64,000 bases of DNA from an uncultured Bacteroidales bacterium (GTDB lineage Bacteria > Bacteroidota > Bacteroidia > Bacteroidales > Muribaculaceae). Positions within the stretch are counted from its first letter, which is position 1, and the number at the start of each line of letters is the position of its first letter. Under the pieces are notes generated by a model. The model saw only the letters and a list, made by a program, of their open reading frames with translations. It ran no database searches and was not told where the DNA came from. The stretch spans positions 1 to 64,000 of the forward strand of contig CANPDU010000011.1 of assembly GCA_947573135.1 (NCBI GenBank). Direction: 5' to 3'. Positions 54,702 through 62,122 of this stretch are shown here, piece by piece. The translations under genes and the position numbers were made by a program.

Positions 54702-55217
54702 ATGCGTTTATCTGATATGAGATATTTATTGATAATATTGACGCTTATGTGTCTGATGACGTCCTGCAAGACGTCGGAGGCCAATTATCGCGCCGCATAT
54801 GAAAAAGCGGTCGCTGCCCGCGACACCGACAGCGATGACGCCACAGTCTACGGCGGCGCATCGCGCCAGCTAAGGCAATCCTACATGATCAATGGCAATG
54901 ACACGGTTGCAGTGAGCGTCAAGATGGTGACTCCTGTTGCCGAAGAAGGCAAGGCAGCCCCGGCAATAAAGAAACTGATGGTTGTCGCCGGCCAGTTTAA
55001 ACAGAAGTTTAATGCCGCTTCTCTCTGCCGCAGACTGGCCGAGGCCGGTTATCATGATGCTTGCGTGGTTCAGACGTCCGAGCCGTATTATTATGTGGTG
55101 TGCGCCTCGTTCGACAGCCTTCCTGAAGCTGATGCGGCTTTAAATGATCTAAAAAAGAAGGCACCGGTGCCGATGAAGGCGCCGATACCTTTTATACTTC
55201 GTGATCCGCGGAATTAG
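54702..55217 (+). CDS. SPOR-domain lipoprotein
   Basis: 171 residues; the lipobox LMTSC puts the lipid on Cys22. After a charged, disordered stretch, residues 92-160 form a SPOR domain (KKLMVVAGQFKQKFNAASLCRRLAEAGY ... YYYVVCASFDSLPEADAALNDLKK), which binds denuded glycan strands at division sites. An ATG at 54717 is an equally possible start (MRYLLIILTLMCLM). Translation is likely coupled to the phosphoesterase gene two bases upstream. Confidence 0.88.
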   Translation: MRLSDMRYLLIILTLMCLMTSCKTSEANYRAAYEKAVAARDTDSDDATVYGGASRQLRQSYMINGNDTVAVSVKMVTPVAEEGKAAPAIKKLMVVAGQFKQKFNAASLCRRLAEAGYHDACVVQTSEPYYYVVCASFDSLPEADAALNDLKKKAPVPMKAPIPFILRDPRN

Positions 55218-55220
55218 CTG

Positions 55221-56135
55221 TCAGATACCGAAACTCAGTGTTGTGAAAAAGCGGTTTGAACCGTTACCGGCGATGCCGTTCTGGAATGTCAGGGTTATGA
55301 ACTGATTTCCGGGACCCCACCATGTTGTGGAGATGGAGTTTCCGTTGCGGACCGACTGAAAGGGACTGCCGTAAGTCCTGACGAGGACGTTGTAGGCAGA
55401 GTTATAGCGGTTGAGATTATAACCGGCGGTAGAGTAGACAAATTCTGAGGCATATAGGCCGCTGTTGCCGTAATAGAGAGTAGCGTCGGGCCAGATCATA
55501 TTGAGCATGGCAGCGTCGGCGACGTAGACGGCGTCATTTGCATATCCGGTGACATTATAACCGTTGCTGACAAGCGAATTAATCGTGAAATTAATCGCAG
55601 AACCAAGTGCGATGCCCAGGATCGAATTAAACGGACGCCAGCCGGGAGCGGGACGCCATGCGTAGGGTGGAGGTGTGGGTCGCCGCCATGGTCTGTGAGC
55701 GGGCATATGTGGACGTGGGGGCGGACAAGGTCTGAAATCCTGCGGCCCGTGATGGTAATTATGCTGATAACCGTGCTGCGGACCGTGACCGTATTGCGGA
55801 CGGTGGTTGCTTCCGCTGTTATTCACCTGAGGATGTTGCGGCCTGTGGTTTACCCATCCGTTGTCAGGACGGTTGTTTACGCTGCCCGGGCGGCTGTGGT
55901 TGTTGCCGGGCCGTACATTACTGTTGCCCGGGCGCCGGTTGTTGTCGGGACGGTTGTGGCCGTTGGCGGGGCGGGAGGACTGATGGTTGCCTGACGGACG
56001 CTGAGGAGACCTTTGTTGCTCGGTACGCTGAGCGTTTCTGTTGTTCCCATTTTGTCTTCCGCGTGGAGCTGCCTGCGAAAAACAGAGTGTCATGCATGTA
56101 AGCAGGATAGCGGTTGTTGTGATCAGTCGTCTCAT
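55221..56135 (-). CDS. Exported protein with Asn/His/Arg/Pro-rich N-terminal half
   Basis: 304 residues: signal peptide (ITTTAILLTCMTLCFSQAA), then about 135 residues of low-complexity sequence made of RPGN, NRPDN, HRPQ and PPRP blocks, rich in His and Pro. The folded C-terminal half (about 165-304) has GIALGSAINFTINSLVSNGYNVTGY and a beta-rich end with WWGPGNQFITLTFQNG. The low-complexity half may span the cell wall or bind metal; both are guesses. It is convergent with the SPOR lipoprotein, only three bases apart, and no terminator hairpin is visible between them. Confidence 0.75.
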   Translation of the reverse strand: MRRLITTTAILLTCMTLCFSQAAPRGRQNGNNRNAQRTEQQRSPQRPSGNHQSSRPANGHNRPDNNRRPGNSNVRPGNNHSRPGSVNNRPDNGWVNHRPQHPQVNNSGSNHRPQYGHGPQHGYQHNYHHGPQDFRPCPPPRPHMPAHRPWRRPTPPPYAWRPAPGWRPFNSILGIALGSAINFTINSLVSNGYNVTGYANDAVYVADAAMLNMIWPDATLYYGNSGLYASEFVYSTAGYNLNRYNSAYNVLVRTYGSPFQSVRNGNSISTTWWGPGNQFITLTFQNGIAGNGSNRFFTTLSFGI

Positions 56136-56192
56136 GGCTGTAAATTTTATAAATTATAATTAATGCTCCGCTGGAAGAGTTTCGGAGATCCT

Positions 56193-56567
56193 TTATATAA
56201 ATGATGGTTGAGGGGGAAAAAGGTTTAATGACATACGGATCTTCTTAGGGAGTTTTTTTATCACTTCGTCGTAACTGTGACGGATAAGTGACTCTATAAA
56301 CTTATCGTCGAGTTTGCCGTTGATATCTATCTGGTTCCAGTATTTTTTATTCCAGTGCCATGCCGGAAGAATTTCAGCATGACGTTCACGCAATTCGATT
56401 GCCAGCTCAGGGTCGCATTTGACGACAAAATAGCCGGTCTTTGTAAGGCCTATACAGGCGAAGATTCGATTGCACACCCTTATGAGCAGGTAGTCATCCC
56501 CGAAGGCCATGTCTTCTGTAGTTTTTGGCAGTGACAGGCAGAACTCACGCAATTGTTCGATATTCAT
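56193..56567 (-). CDS. MmcQ/YjbR-family protein
   Basis: 124 residues. The block MNIEQLREFCLSLPKTTEDMAFGDDYLLIRVCNRIFACIGL and the closing motifs (VVKCDPELAIELRERH, PAWHWNKKYWNQIDI, SLIRHSYDEVIKKLPKK) are the CyaY-like fold of MmcQ/YjbR proteins. They are small and possibly DNA-binding, without a proven role. It stands alone, with a promoter box upstream. Confidence 0.92.
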   Translation of the reverse strand: MNIEQLREFCLSLPKTTEDMAFGDDYLLIRVCNRIFACIGLTKTGYFVVKCDPELAIELRERHAEILPAWHWNKKYWNQIDINGKLDDKFIESLIRHSYDEVIKKLPKKIRMSLNLFPPQPSFI

Positions 56568-56592
56568 GTCGTTTTATCTCGTATGGATAATG

Positions 56593-56600
56593 CAAAGTTA
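56593..56600 (-). promoter_or_regulatory. Possible -7 box for the YjbR-type gene
   Basis: TAACTTTG on the minus strand 25 bases ahead of the start; the spacing to any TTTG-like box is too short. Confidence 0.35.
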
Positions 56601-56705
56601 CTCAATTTGAATCAAATCAATGTATAATCGTATGCTGATAATGAATTTATGTTTTATAACATATAAAATTGTCGTCGATTTTTGGGAAAATTAAGTTGTA
56701 AGGCA

Positions 56706-56736
56706 ATTGTTACTCAGACAAAAATTTGTAATTTTG
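56706..56736 (+). promoter_or_regulatory. Putative promoter for pyrE
   Basis: ATTG (56706-56709), 19-base spacer, TAATTTTG (56729-56736). Start near 56743, leader about 28 bases. Confidence 0.5.
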
Positions 56737-56770
56737 CGGAAAATTTAAAGATTAAGTAATCTACATAGTC

Positions 56771-57418
56771 ATGAAAGAAGTCGCTCGTATTCTTGTGGAG
56801 AAATTATTAAAAATCAGTGCTATTAATCTTCAGCCCTCAAATCCTTTTGTGTGGGCGTCGGGTTGGAATTCGCCTATTTATACTGACAACCGCAAGACAC
56901 TTTCTTATCCCGAAATTAGATCATTTATTAAGATTGAACTTAGCCGGGTGATACTTGAACAGTTTGGTGATGCAGATGTCGTAGCAGGCGTAGCCACAGG
57001 TGCTATCGCTCAGGGCGCGCTTGTAGCTGAAGCTCTCGGTCTGCCTTACGTTTATGTTCGCTCTACACCCAAAGATCACGGTCTTGAAAATCTCATCGAA
57101 GGAAATCTCAATCCGGGTAAAAAAGTTGTAGTCGTTGAAGACCTTATTTCGACAGGCGGCAGCTCGCTCAAAGCGGTCGAAGCCGTCAGATCAGCAGGAT
57201 GCGAAGTTGTAGGTATGGTCGCGATGTTCACTTATGGTTTCCCTATAGCAGAAGAGAATTTCCGCAAGGCTGATGTCAAACTGGTGACACTGAGTAACTA
57301 TAATGCTATGCTTGAGACTGCTCTTGATACCAACTATATAAAAGAATCAGACATTGAGACACTCAAAGAGTGGCGTAAAGATCCGGCTAACTGGACTCCG
57401 GTGCGCACAGTCGAATAA
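56771..57418 (+). CDS. pyrE: Orotate phosphoribosyltransferase PyrE
   Basis: Transfers the ribose phosphate of PRPP to orotate, giving OMP in pyrimidine synthesis. 215 residues with the PRPP-binding motif VVVVEDLISTGGSS from residue 119, the flexible loop VRSTPKDHGLENLIEG and the early PFVWASGWNSPIYTDNRK stretch. The length is normal. The next gene follows after 13 bases, so they are probably one operon of three genes ending at the hairpin at 58371-58400. Confidence 0.96.
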   Translation: MKEVARILVEKLLKISAINLQPSNPFVWASGWNSPIYTDNRKTLSYPEIRSFIKIELSRVILEQFGDADVVAGVATGAIAQGALVAEALGLPYVYVRSTPKDHGLENLIEGNLNPGKKVVVVEDLISTGGSSLKAVEAVRSAGCEVVGMVAMFTYGFPIAEENFRKADVKLVTLSNYNAMLETALDTNYIKESDIETLKEWRKDPANWTPVRTVE

Positions 57419-57431
57419 TATCGTTAAGTAA

Positions 57432-57848
57432 ATGGCACAATATAAAAGTAAGGCTGTGACGGTAGGCCGTTCGGCAGAGTTTATTTCCGATAAATTTTCA
57501 GATCTCTCATCATTTGGCGCGGCTCTTGAGTCAATGCCGGAGGCTGATCGTGCGAAGGTCGGGGATGTAAAATTCGAGAAAGATTCGATCACAATTGATA
57601 CAAAACAGGTAGGAGCGATTCGTTTCAATGTGACCGAGCGCACTCCGTCACGGATAGTGATGAATGCAGTCGGATCGCCCGTACCTCTTGATCTGATTGT
57701 CAATCTGACATCTCTGGGCGCTGATTCAACCGAGATTGTGACGGTTATCGATGTCGAGATACCGGCTATGCTCCGTCCGATGATCGGCGGCGCAATGCAG
57801 AAAGCAGCAGACCAGTTCGGAGAACTGATGGCAAAACTCAATGTATAA
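57432..57848 (+). CDS. SRPBCC-fold protein
   Basis: 138 residues. The pattern of beta strands around a central cavity and a closing helix (LRPMIGGAMQKAADQFGELMAKL) fits the SRPBCC/START ligand-binding superfamily: SRPBCC-like start YKSKAVTVGRSAEFISDKFSDLSSFGAAL, then IRFNVTERTPSRIVM. No catalytic residues can be named. It is placed between pyrE (13 bases) and the Rieske-like lipoprotein (14 bases). Confidence 0.8.
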   Translation: MAQYKSKAVTVGRSAEFISDKFSDLSSFGAALESMPEADRAKVGDVKFEKDSITIDTKQVGAIRFNVTERTPSRIVMNAVGSPVPLDLIVNLTSLGADSTEIVTVIDVEIPAMLRPMIGGAMQKAADQFGELMAKLNV

Positions 57849-57862
57849 GTAATATTATTTTA

Positions 57863-58357
57863 GTGATCAAATATTTTTGTCTCTCCATCTCGCTTATCGC
57901 AGCTTTGCTTTTAGTGGCAGGCTGCGATCGCCTTGATAATCAGCGCATCCCTCCGGCGCCGGTCAATATTACCTTTGCCACGGTCGGAGACTGGAACGTG
58001 CAGGGTATAGGCGGTGCGCTTGATTATAAACGTTTTATCAAAGAGCAGCTTCTGCCTCCGGATTATCATTACTCGGCTCTGTCTGCCACCGGATTTGGCG
58101 GGATCCTGCTCGCCGGCGATGTCAATGGCGAACCTGTCGCGTATGATCTGTCATGCCCTGTGGAGTGTAAACGGGATGTCCGTATTTTTGTAGATGCGGA
58201 AGCCATGGTAGCTGAGTGTCCGAAGTGTCATAGCACATATGATATTTTCTCGCTTGGCGGCCATCCTCTGTCGGGTCAGGCAGCCCGTGACGGTTTCGGG
58301 CTCAGACGATATAATGTCGGGCCGGGCAGAAACGAATATATGATTGTCAGCAATTAG
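57863..58357 (+). CDS. Rieske-like lipoprotein with altered metal ligands
   Basis: 164 residues, GTG start at 57863. Lipobox LVAGC puts the lipid on Cys21. The C-terminal half follows the Rieske layout, with the second part AECPKCHSTYDIFSLGGHPLSGQAARDGFGLRRYNV closely matching that fold. The first ligand pair is not Cys-x-His but CPVEC (CxxxC), and the second is CPKCH. So the site may hold four Cys with zinc or iron, or a [2Fe-2S] with unusual ligands. The job is unknown; electron transfer or a structural metal are options. Confidence 0.7.
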   Translation: MIKYFCLSISLIAALLLVAGCDRLDNQRIPPAPVNITFATVGDWNVQGIGGALDYKRFIKEQLLPPDYHYSALSATGFGGILLAGDVNGEPVAYDLSCPVECKRDVRIFVDAEAMVAECPKCHSTYDIFSLGGHPLSGQAARDGFGLRRYNVGPGRNEYMIVSN

Positions 58358-58370
58358 CATACAGGGCCGC

Positions 58371-58400
58371 ACCGGATGGTGCGGCCCTGTTGTTATGTTA
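58371..58400. terminator. Bidirectional terminator, 13-bp perfect stem
   Basis: Arms 58371-58383 and 58388-58400 are exact reverse complements with a four-base loop, between two convergent genes (stops at 58357 and 58418). T runs are short on both sides. Confidence 0.7.
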
Positions 58401-58417
58401 GATAGATATGTATGAGA

Positions 58418-59749
58418 TTATTTGCACTCGCAGTGGTCTCCGTTGGGATCGAGAAGCTTTACTATATATGCGTCATTGTCCTCGATCAGTGTTGTCAGAT
58501 GTGTTGCGTAAGCCTCATAGTCGGCTATCGGACGTCGGGCGGCTCCTGACTCTGCGGCGGCTTTTGCTATCGCAGGTGCAACGGTTTTCAGAAGACGTTT
58601 GTCAAACGGTTTAGGCAAAATATAATCCGGTCCGAATGTCAGTTGTGACACTCCGTATGCACGGCAGAGAGATTCGGGTACTGTCTTTTTTGCAAGTGAC
58701 GCGATAGAGCGTGCAGCGGCCACTTTCATGTCTTCGTTGATTTCACTTGCCCGGCAATCGAGAGCGGCACGGAAAATGTAGGGAAAGCCGAGCACGTTGT
58801 TGATCTGATTGGGATAGTCGGAGCGGCCTGTGGCGAAGATAAGATCTTTGCGTGTCTCGGTCGCGGTTTCGTAAGCGATTTCGGGATTGGGGTTGGCAAG
58901 CGCGAAGACAATCGGACGCGGAGCCATTGAGGCGAGCATCGCGGGAGTCATAACGTCGGCGACTGAAAGGCCGAGGAACACATCGGCTCCTTTGAGAGCT
59001 TCGGCTAATGTTGTGACAGGAAGGTCTGTGGCGAATTCACGCTTCTGAGGATTGATATCTTTGCGCGAGGCGGAGATCACACCTTTGCTGTCGCACATTA
59101 TTATATTCTCTTTCCTGACACCGAGATGGGTATAGAGCCGTGTGCATGAGATTGCGGCGGCTCCGGCGCCGTTGACGACAACGCGGACATCATCGATATT
59201 CTTGTTCTGGATCTCGAGGGCGTTGAGCAGCGCGGCTCCGCTCACAATAGCTGTGCCGTGCTGGTCGTCGTGCATAACCGGAATATCGCATTCACGTTTC
59301 AATCTGTCTTCGATTTCAAAACACTCCGGAGCTTTTATGTCCTCGAGGTTTATACCTCCGAATGTTGTGGACATCGCTTTAACGGCAGAGACAAAGCGAT
59401 CGGGATCATGTTCGTCGATTTCGATGTCGTAGCAGTCGAGACCGGCAAATATTTTGAATAACAGCGCCTTGCCTTCCATCACCGGTTTTGAGGCTGCCGC
59501 GCCGATATTTCCGAGGCCGAGGACTGCGGTGCCGTTGGAAATCACGGCGACAAGGTTGGCCTTGTTTGTGTAGAGATAAGCGTCGTCTGCGTTTTTTTCG
59601 ATTTCTTTGCATGGATAAGCCACGCCAGGGGAATATGCCAGCGAAAGATCGTCGGGGCTTGATGTAGATTTGGTTGCGACTGTTTCAAGTTTACCCGGAA
59701 TAGGGTAACGGTGATAGCTCAAGGCTTCTTCTTTGATATCTTTAGACAT
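58418..59749 (-). CDS. Malic enzyme (oxaloacetate-decarboxylating)
   Basis: 443 residues. Converts malate to pyruvate with NAD(P). Motifs [15 protein letters not shown], the Lys and Glu/Asp metal site [27 protein letters not shown], and the Rossmann [13 protein letters not shown] are all present. It lacks the C-terminal phosphotransacetylase domain of long MaeB forms, so it is the short bacterial type. The GAGAAA glycine motif is compatible with either cofactor; I would not choose between NAD and NADP. It is transcribed alone. Confidence 0.93.
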   Translation of the reverse strand: MSKDIKEEALSYHRYPIPGKLETVATKSTSSPDDLSLAYSPGVAYPCKEIEKNADDAYLYTNKANLVAVISNGTAVLGLGNIGAAASKPVMEGKALLFKIFAGLDCYDIEIDEHDPDRFVSAVKAMSTTFGGINLEDIKAPECFEIEDRLKRECDIPVMHDDQHGTAIVSGAALLNALEIQNKNIDDVRVVVNGAGAAAISCTRLYTHLGVRKENIIMCDSKGVISASRKDINPQKREFATDLPVTTLAEALKGADVFLGLSVADVMTPAMLASMAPRPIVFALANPNPEIAYETATETRKDLIFATGRSDYPNQINNVLGFPYIFRAALDCRASEINEDMKVAAARSIASLAKKTVPESLCRAYGVSQLTFGPDYILPKPFDKRLLKTVAPAIAKAAAESGAARRPIADYEAYATHLTTLIEDNDAYIVKLLDPNGDHCECK

Positions 59750-59813
59750 ATTGACGTGTTTTATGTTACCGTTTTAATAACGAACAAACATTAAGTAGTG
59801 TTTATTTGCCTTA

Positions 59814-59821
59814 CAAAGGTA
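59814..59821 (-). promoter_or_regulatory. Possible -7 box for malic enzyme
   Basis: TACCTTTG on the minus strand 64 bases ahead of the start codon, without a matching -33 box. No element was recognised for the divergent gene at 59922. Confidence 0.35.
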
Positions 59822-59921
59822 CAAAAAAAGTATTTATGAGGACACCCGCTACATATAAAGTTTTTTGTCAGGGCCGGTTAATCCTTTCGCAGTGTGATAT
59901 GTCTAAGAGAGAAAAAAGATC

Positions 59922-60539
59922 ATGAAAAAGATAGTGGCATTAATATTTCTGGTTCTTGCGCTTGGCGGCGGTGAGGCCGCAGGACATAACCGTCACGGCG
60001 GACACCGCGGTCATGGTGTATATGAACAGCGTTGCTGTCACGACAAGACTGCATATTTTGTGTCAGATGATAAAGTTTTCTATGAAGGAAATGAAATCAA
60101 GGGCGCCTCGGCGTCAAGTTTCAGAGTACTGAGTGACGGCTATGCGGAGGATGACTGGAGTGTATATTATTGCGGAGAGAAAATAAAGGGTGCGACAAGC
60201 GATTCGTTTAAAGTTTTAAACTATGGCTATGCGAGAGATAACTGGAGCGTGTATTACAACGGTACAAAGATAGACGGAGCTTCGGCTGACGGTTTCAGAG
60301 TTCTCACAGACCGGTATGCAAAGGATGCTTGGAACGTGTATTATGACGGGCATAAAATTGACGGAGCTTCGGCTGATAGTTTCAAAGTGTTGCGCGGCGG
60401 CTATGCCAAAGACACTTGGAACGTGTATTTCGGCGCAGAGAAGATCAAGGGCGCGTCGCCCGACGGCTTCAAAGTGCTGCGCGGCGGTTATGCTAAAGAT
60501 GACTGGAATACATATTACTACGGGCGAAAAATCGGCTGA
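59922..60539 (+). CDS. Secreted DKNYY-type repeat protein
   Basis: 205 residues: signal peptide (KKIVALIFLVLALGGGEA), a short His/Gly-rich stretch (HNRHGGHRGHG), a Cys pair, then six 29-residue repeats with the form W-[SN]-V-Y-Y-x-G-x-K-I-x-G-A-[ST] followed by F-K-V-L-x-x-G-Y-A-K-D. They match the DKNYY family, which seems to give beta-hairpin or propeller-like stacks with unknown ligands. The last repeat is partial and ends the protein. A position outside the inner membrane is inferred from the signal. Confidence 0.85.
   Translation: MKKIVALIFLVLALGGGEAAGHNRHGGHRGHGVYEQRCCHDKTAYFVSDDKVFYEGNEIKGASASSFRVLSDGYAEDDWSVYYCGEKIKGATSDSFKVLNYGYARDNWSVYYNGTKIDGASADGFRVLTDRYAKDAWNVYYDGHKIDGASADSFKVLRGGYAKDTWNVYFGAEKIKGASPDGFKVLRGGYAKDDWNTYYYGRKIG
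60069..60536 (+). repeat. Exact 87-base tandem coding repeats
   Basis: The codon for the first residue of each unit stands at 60069, 60156, 60243, 60330, 60417 and 60504, a constant period of 87 bases without any indel. Units from 60156 on begin with a Trp codon; the first begins with Asp. Confidence 0.9.
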
Positions 60540-60577
60540 CAGATATGACAGGCTGATCGTACAAAGTTGGGGAAAAT

Positions 60578-60609
60578 GTTGGTTCGGACATTGTAAAGTT
60601 GTAAATTTG
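60578..60609 (+). promoter_or_regulatory. Putative promoter for threonine deaminase
   Basis: GTTG (60578-60581), 20-base spacer, TAAATTTG (60602-60609). Start near 60616, leader about 20 bases. Confidence 0.5.
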
Positions 60610-60635
60610 CAGCGCTAACAAATCTACATACAGCC

Positions 60636-61832
60636 ATGTTGGAAATAAGTGAAATTTTTAATGCGGCCGCAGTGCTTAAAAATGTGGCACGCAAAACGGC
60701 GATCATACCGGCTCCGCGTATTAATCCCGAAGCGGAAGTCTATCTGAAAACAGAAAACCTTCAGCTGACAGGATCGTTCAAGCTGCGCGGTGCATATTAC
60801 AAAATATCCCAGCTCACAGAAGAAGAAAAGGCTCGCGGCGTTATCGCCTGTTCTGCCGGCAACCACGCTCAGGGAGTGGCGCTAGGCGCGACTCACAACG
60901 GCATCAAGGCGCTGATCTGTCTGCCAGCCGGCGCTCCGATGTCGAAGATCGAAGCGACGAAAAGCTACGGAGCCGACGTCTGTCTTGTGCCGGGAGTCTA
61001 TGATGACGCATATGCCAAGGCGATACAGTTGCGCGACGAGCACGGCTACACGTTTGTTCATCCGTTCGATGATCCGAAGGTGATAGCCGGTCAGGGCACG
61101 ATAGGTCTTGAAATACTCGAGCAGATGCCCGACGTGGAGGCGGTGATAGTGCCGATCGGAGGCGGAGGGCTGATTTCGGGCGTAGCATTCGCGATAAAGA
61201 CACTCCGTCCGGAGATCAAGGTCTACGGCGTTCAGTCGTCTGGCGCCCCGTCGATGGCAACATCTCTTCAGGAAGGCGCCATCCAGCATCTTAATAATGT
61301 ATCAACAATCGCAGACGGTATAGCAGTGAAGGAGCCGGGGGTGAACACCTTCGAACTCTGCAACCGCTATGTCGACGAGGTAGTGACTGTCAGCGACGAA
61401 GAGATCGCCGCTGCGATTCTCGCTCTGATCGAGCAGCAGAAGCTCGTGGCAGAAGGAGCAGGAGCTGTGTCGGTGGCAGCTGCAATGTTCAATAAAGTGC
61501 CGATCAAGGGCAAAAAGACTGTCTGCCTCGTTTCGGGCGGCAATATTGATGTCAATACGCTGAGCCGAGTGATCACGCGCGGTCTGTCGAAGAGCGGACG
61601 TAACTACTCGTTTATCATAGATCTTGACGATAAGCCGGGTCAGTTGTCGGGTGTTTGTAACGTAGTGGCACAGCAGGGCGGAAATGTCATCTCTGTGGCG
61701 CATGAACGCATCAACACAAGTTCGGCGATTAACGGTTGCACCATCAGGATGGAGCTTGAAACCCGCGATCACGACCATATCAAGTCGATCCGTCAGGCTT
61801 TGACTGATGCCGGTTATAAGGTGATGAACTGA
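60636..61832 (+). CDS. ilvA: Threonine ammonia-lyase (deaminase)
   Basis: PLP enzyme that turns threonine to 2-oxobutanoate and ammonia, the first step to isoleucine, or a catabolic step. 398 residues: PLP-lysine Lys49 in TGSFKLRGA, phosphate-binding SAGNHAQGVA, GGGGLISGVA, and one C-terminal ACT-like domain (FIIDLDDKPGQLSGVCNVVAQQGGNVI). The single short regulatory domain matches the short IlvA/TdcB-like type found in many Bacteroidetes; no other ilv gene is near. It has its own promoter and terminator. Confidence 0.93.
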   Translation: MLEISEIFNAAAVLKNVARKTAIIPAPRINPEAEVYLKTENLQLTGSFKLRGAYYKISQLTEEEKARGVIACSAGNHAQGVALGATHNGIKALICLPAGAPMSKIEATKSYGADVCLVPGVYDDAYAKAIQLRDEHGYTFVHPFDDPKVIAGQGTIGLEILEQMPDVEAVIVPIGGGGLISGVAFAIKTLRPEIKVYGVQSSGAPSMATSLQEGAIQHLNNVSTIADGIAVKEPGVNTFELCNRYVDEVVTVSDEEIAAAILALIEQQKLVAEGAGAVSVAAAMFNKVPIKGKKTVCLVSGGNIDVNTLSRVITRGLSKSGRNYSFIIDLDDKPGQLSGVCNVVAQQGGNVISVAHERINTSSAINGCTIRMELETRDHDHIKSIRQALTDAGYKVMN

Positions 61833-61874
61833 GCGGCATTTGTGATGATATAATCAGCCGTTAAAAAGATTTAA

Positions 61875-61907
61875 GGCTGCATCCTTTTCGGGATGCAGCT
61901 TTTTTTA
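61875..61907 (+). terminator. Rho-independent terminator after ilvA
   Basis: Nine-base perfect arms (61876-61884 and 61891-61899), six-base loop, then eight T. It begins 43 bases past the stop. Confidence 0.9.
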
Positions 61908-62001
61908 TTGCCGGAGGTGTTACGCATCCGGATGAAAAAAGCCGCGATTGTAAATTAATATTATTTAACTAAAAATGAGAAGGGGTAAAAGAAAGATGTT
62001 G

Positions 62002-62009
62002 TATTTTTG
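62002..62009 (+). promoter_or_regulatory. Possible -7 box for the second susC
   Basis: TATTTTTG, 113 bases ahead of the ATG at 62123. No TTTG-like box at the right spacing. Apart from this and the ilvA terminator, the 290-base gap 61833-62122 holds nothing I can name. Confidence 0.4.
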
Positions 62010-62122
62010 TGAAAAAATATAAATGCAGATAGGATAAATATCCTGATAACATTGTCCCAAAAGGACGTGCGATTACGATAACTAATTAAATATCACATTA
62101 TTAATCCTTAAATTCTATTTCT

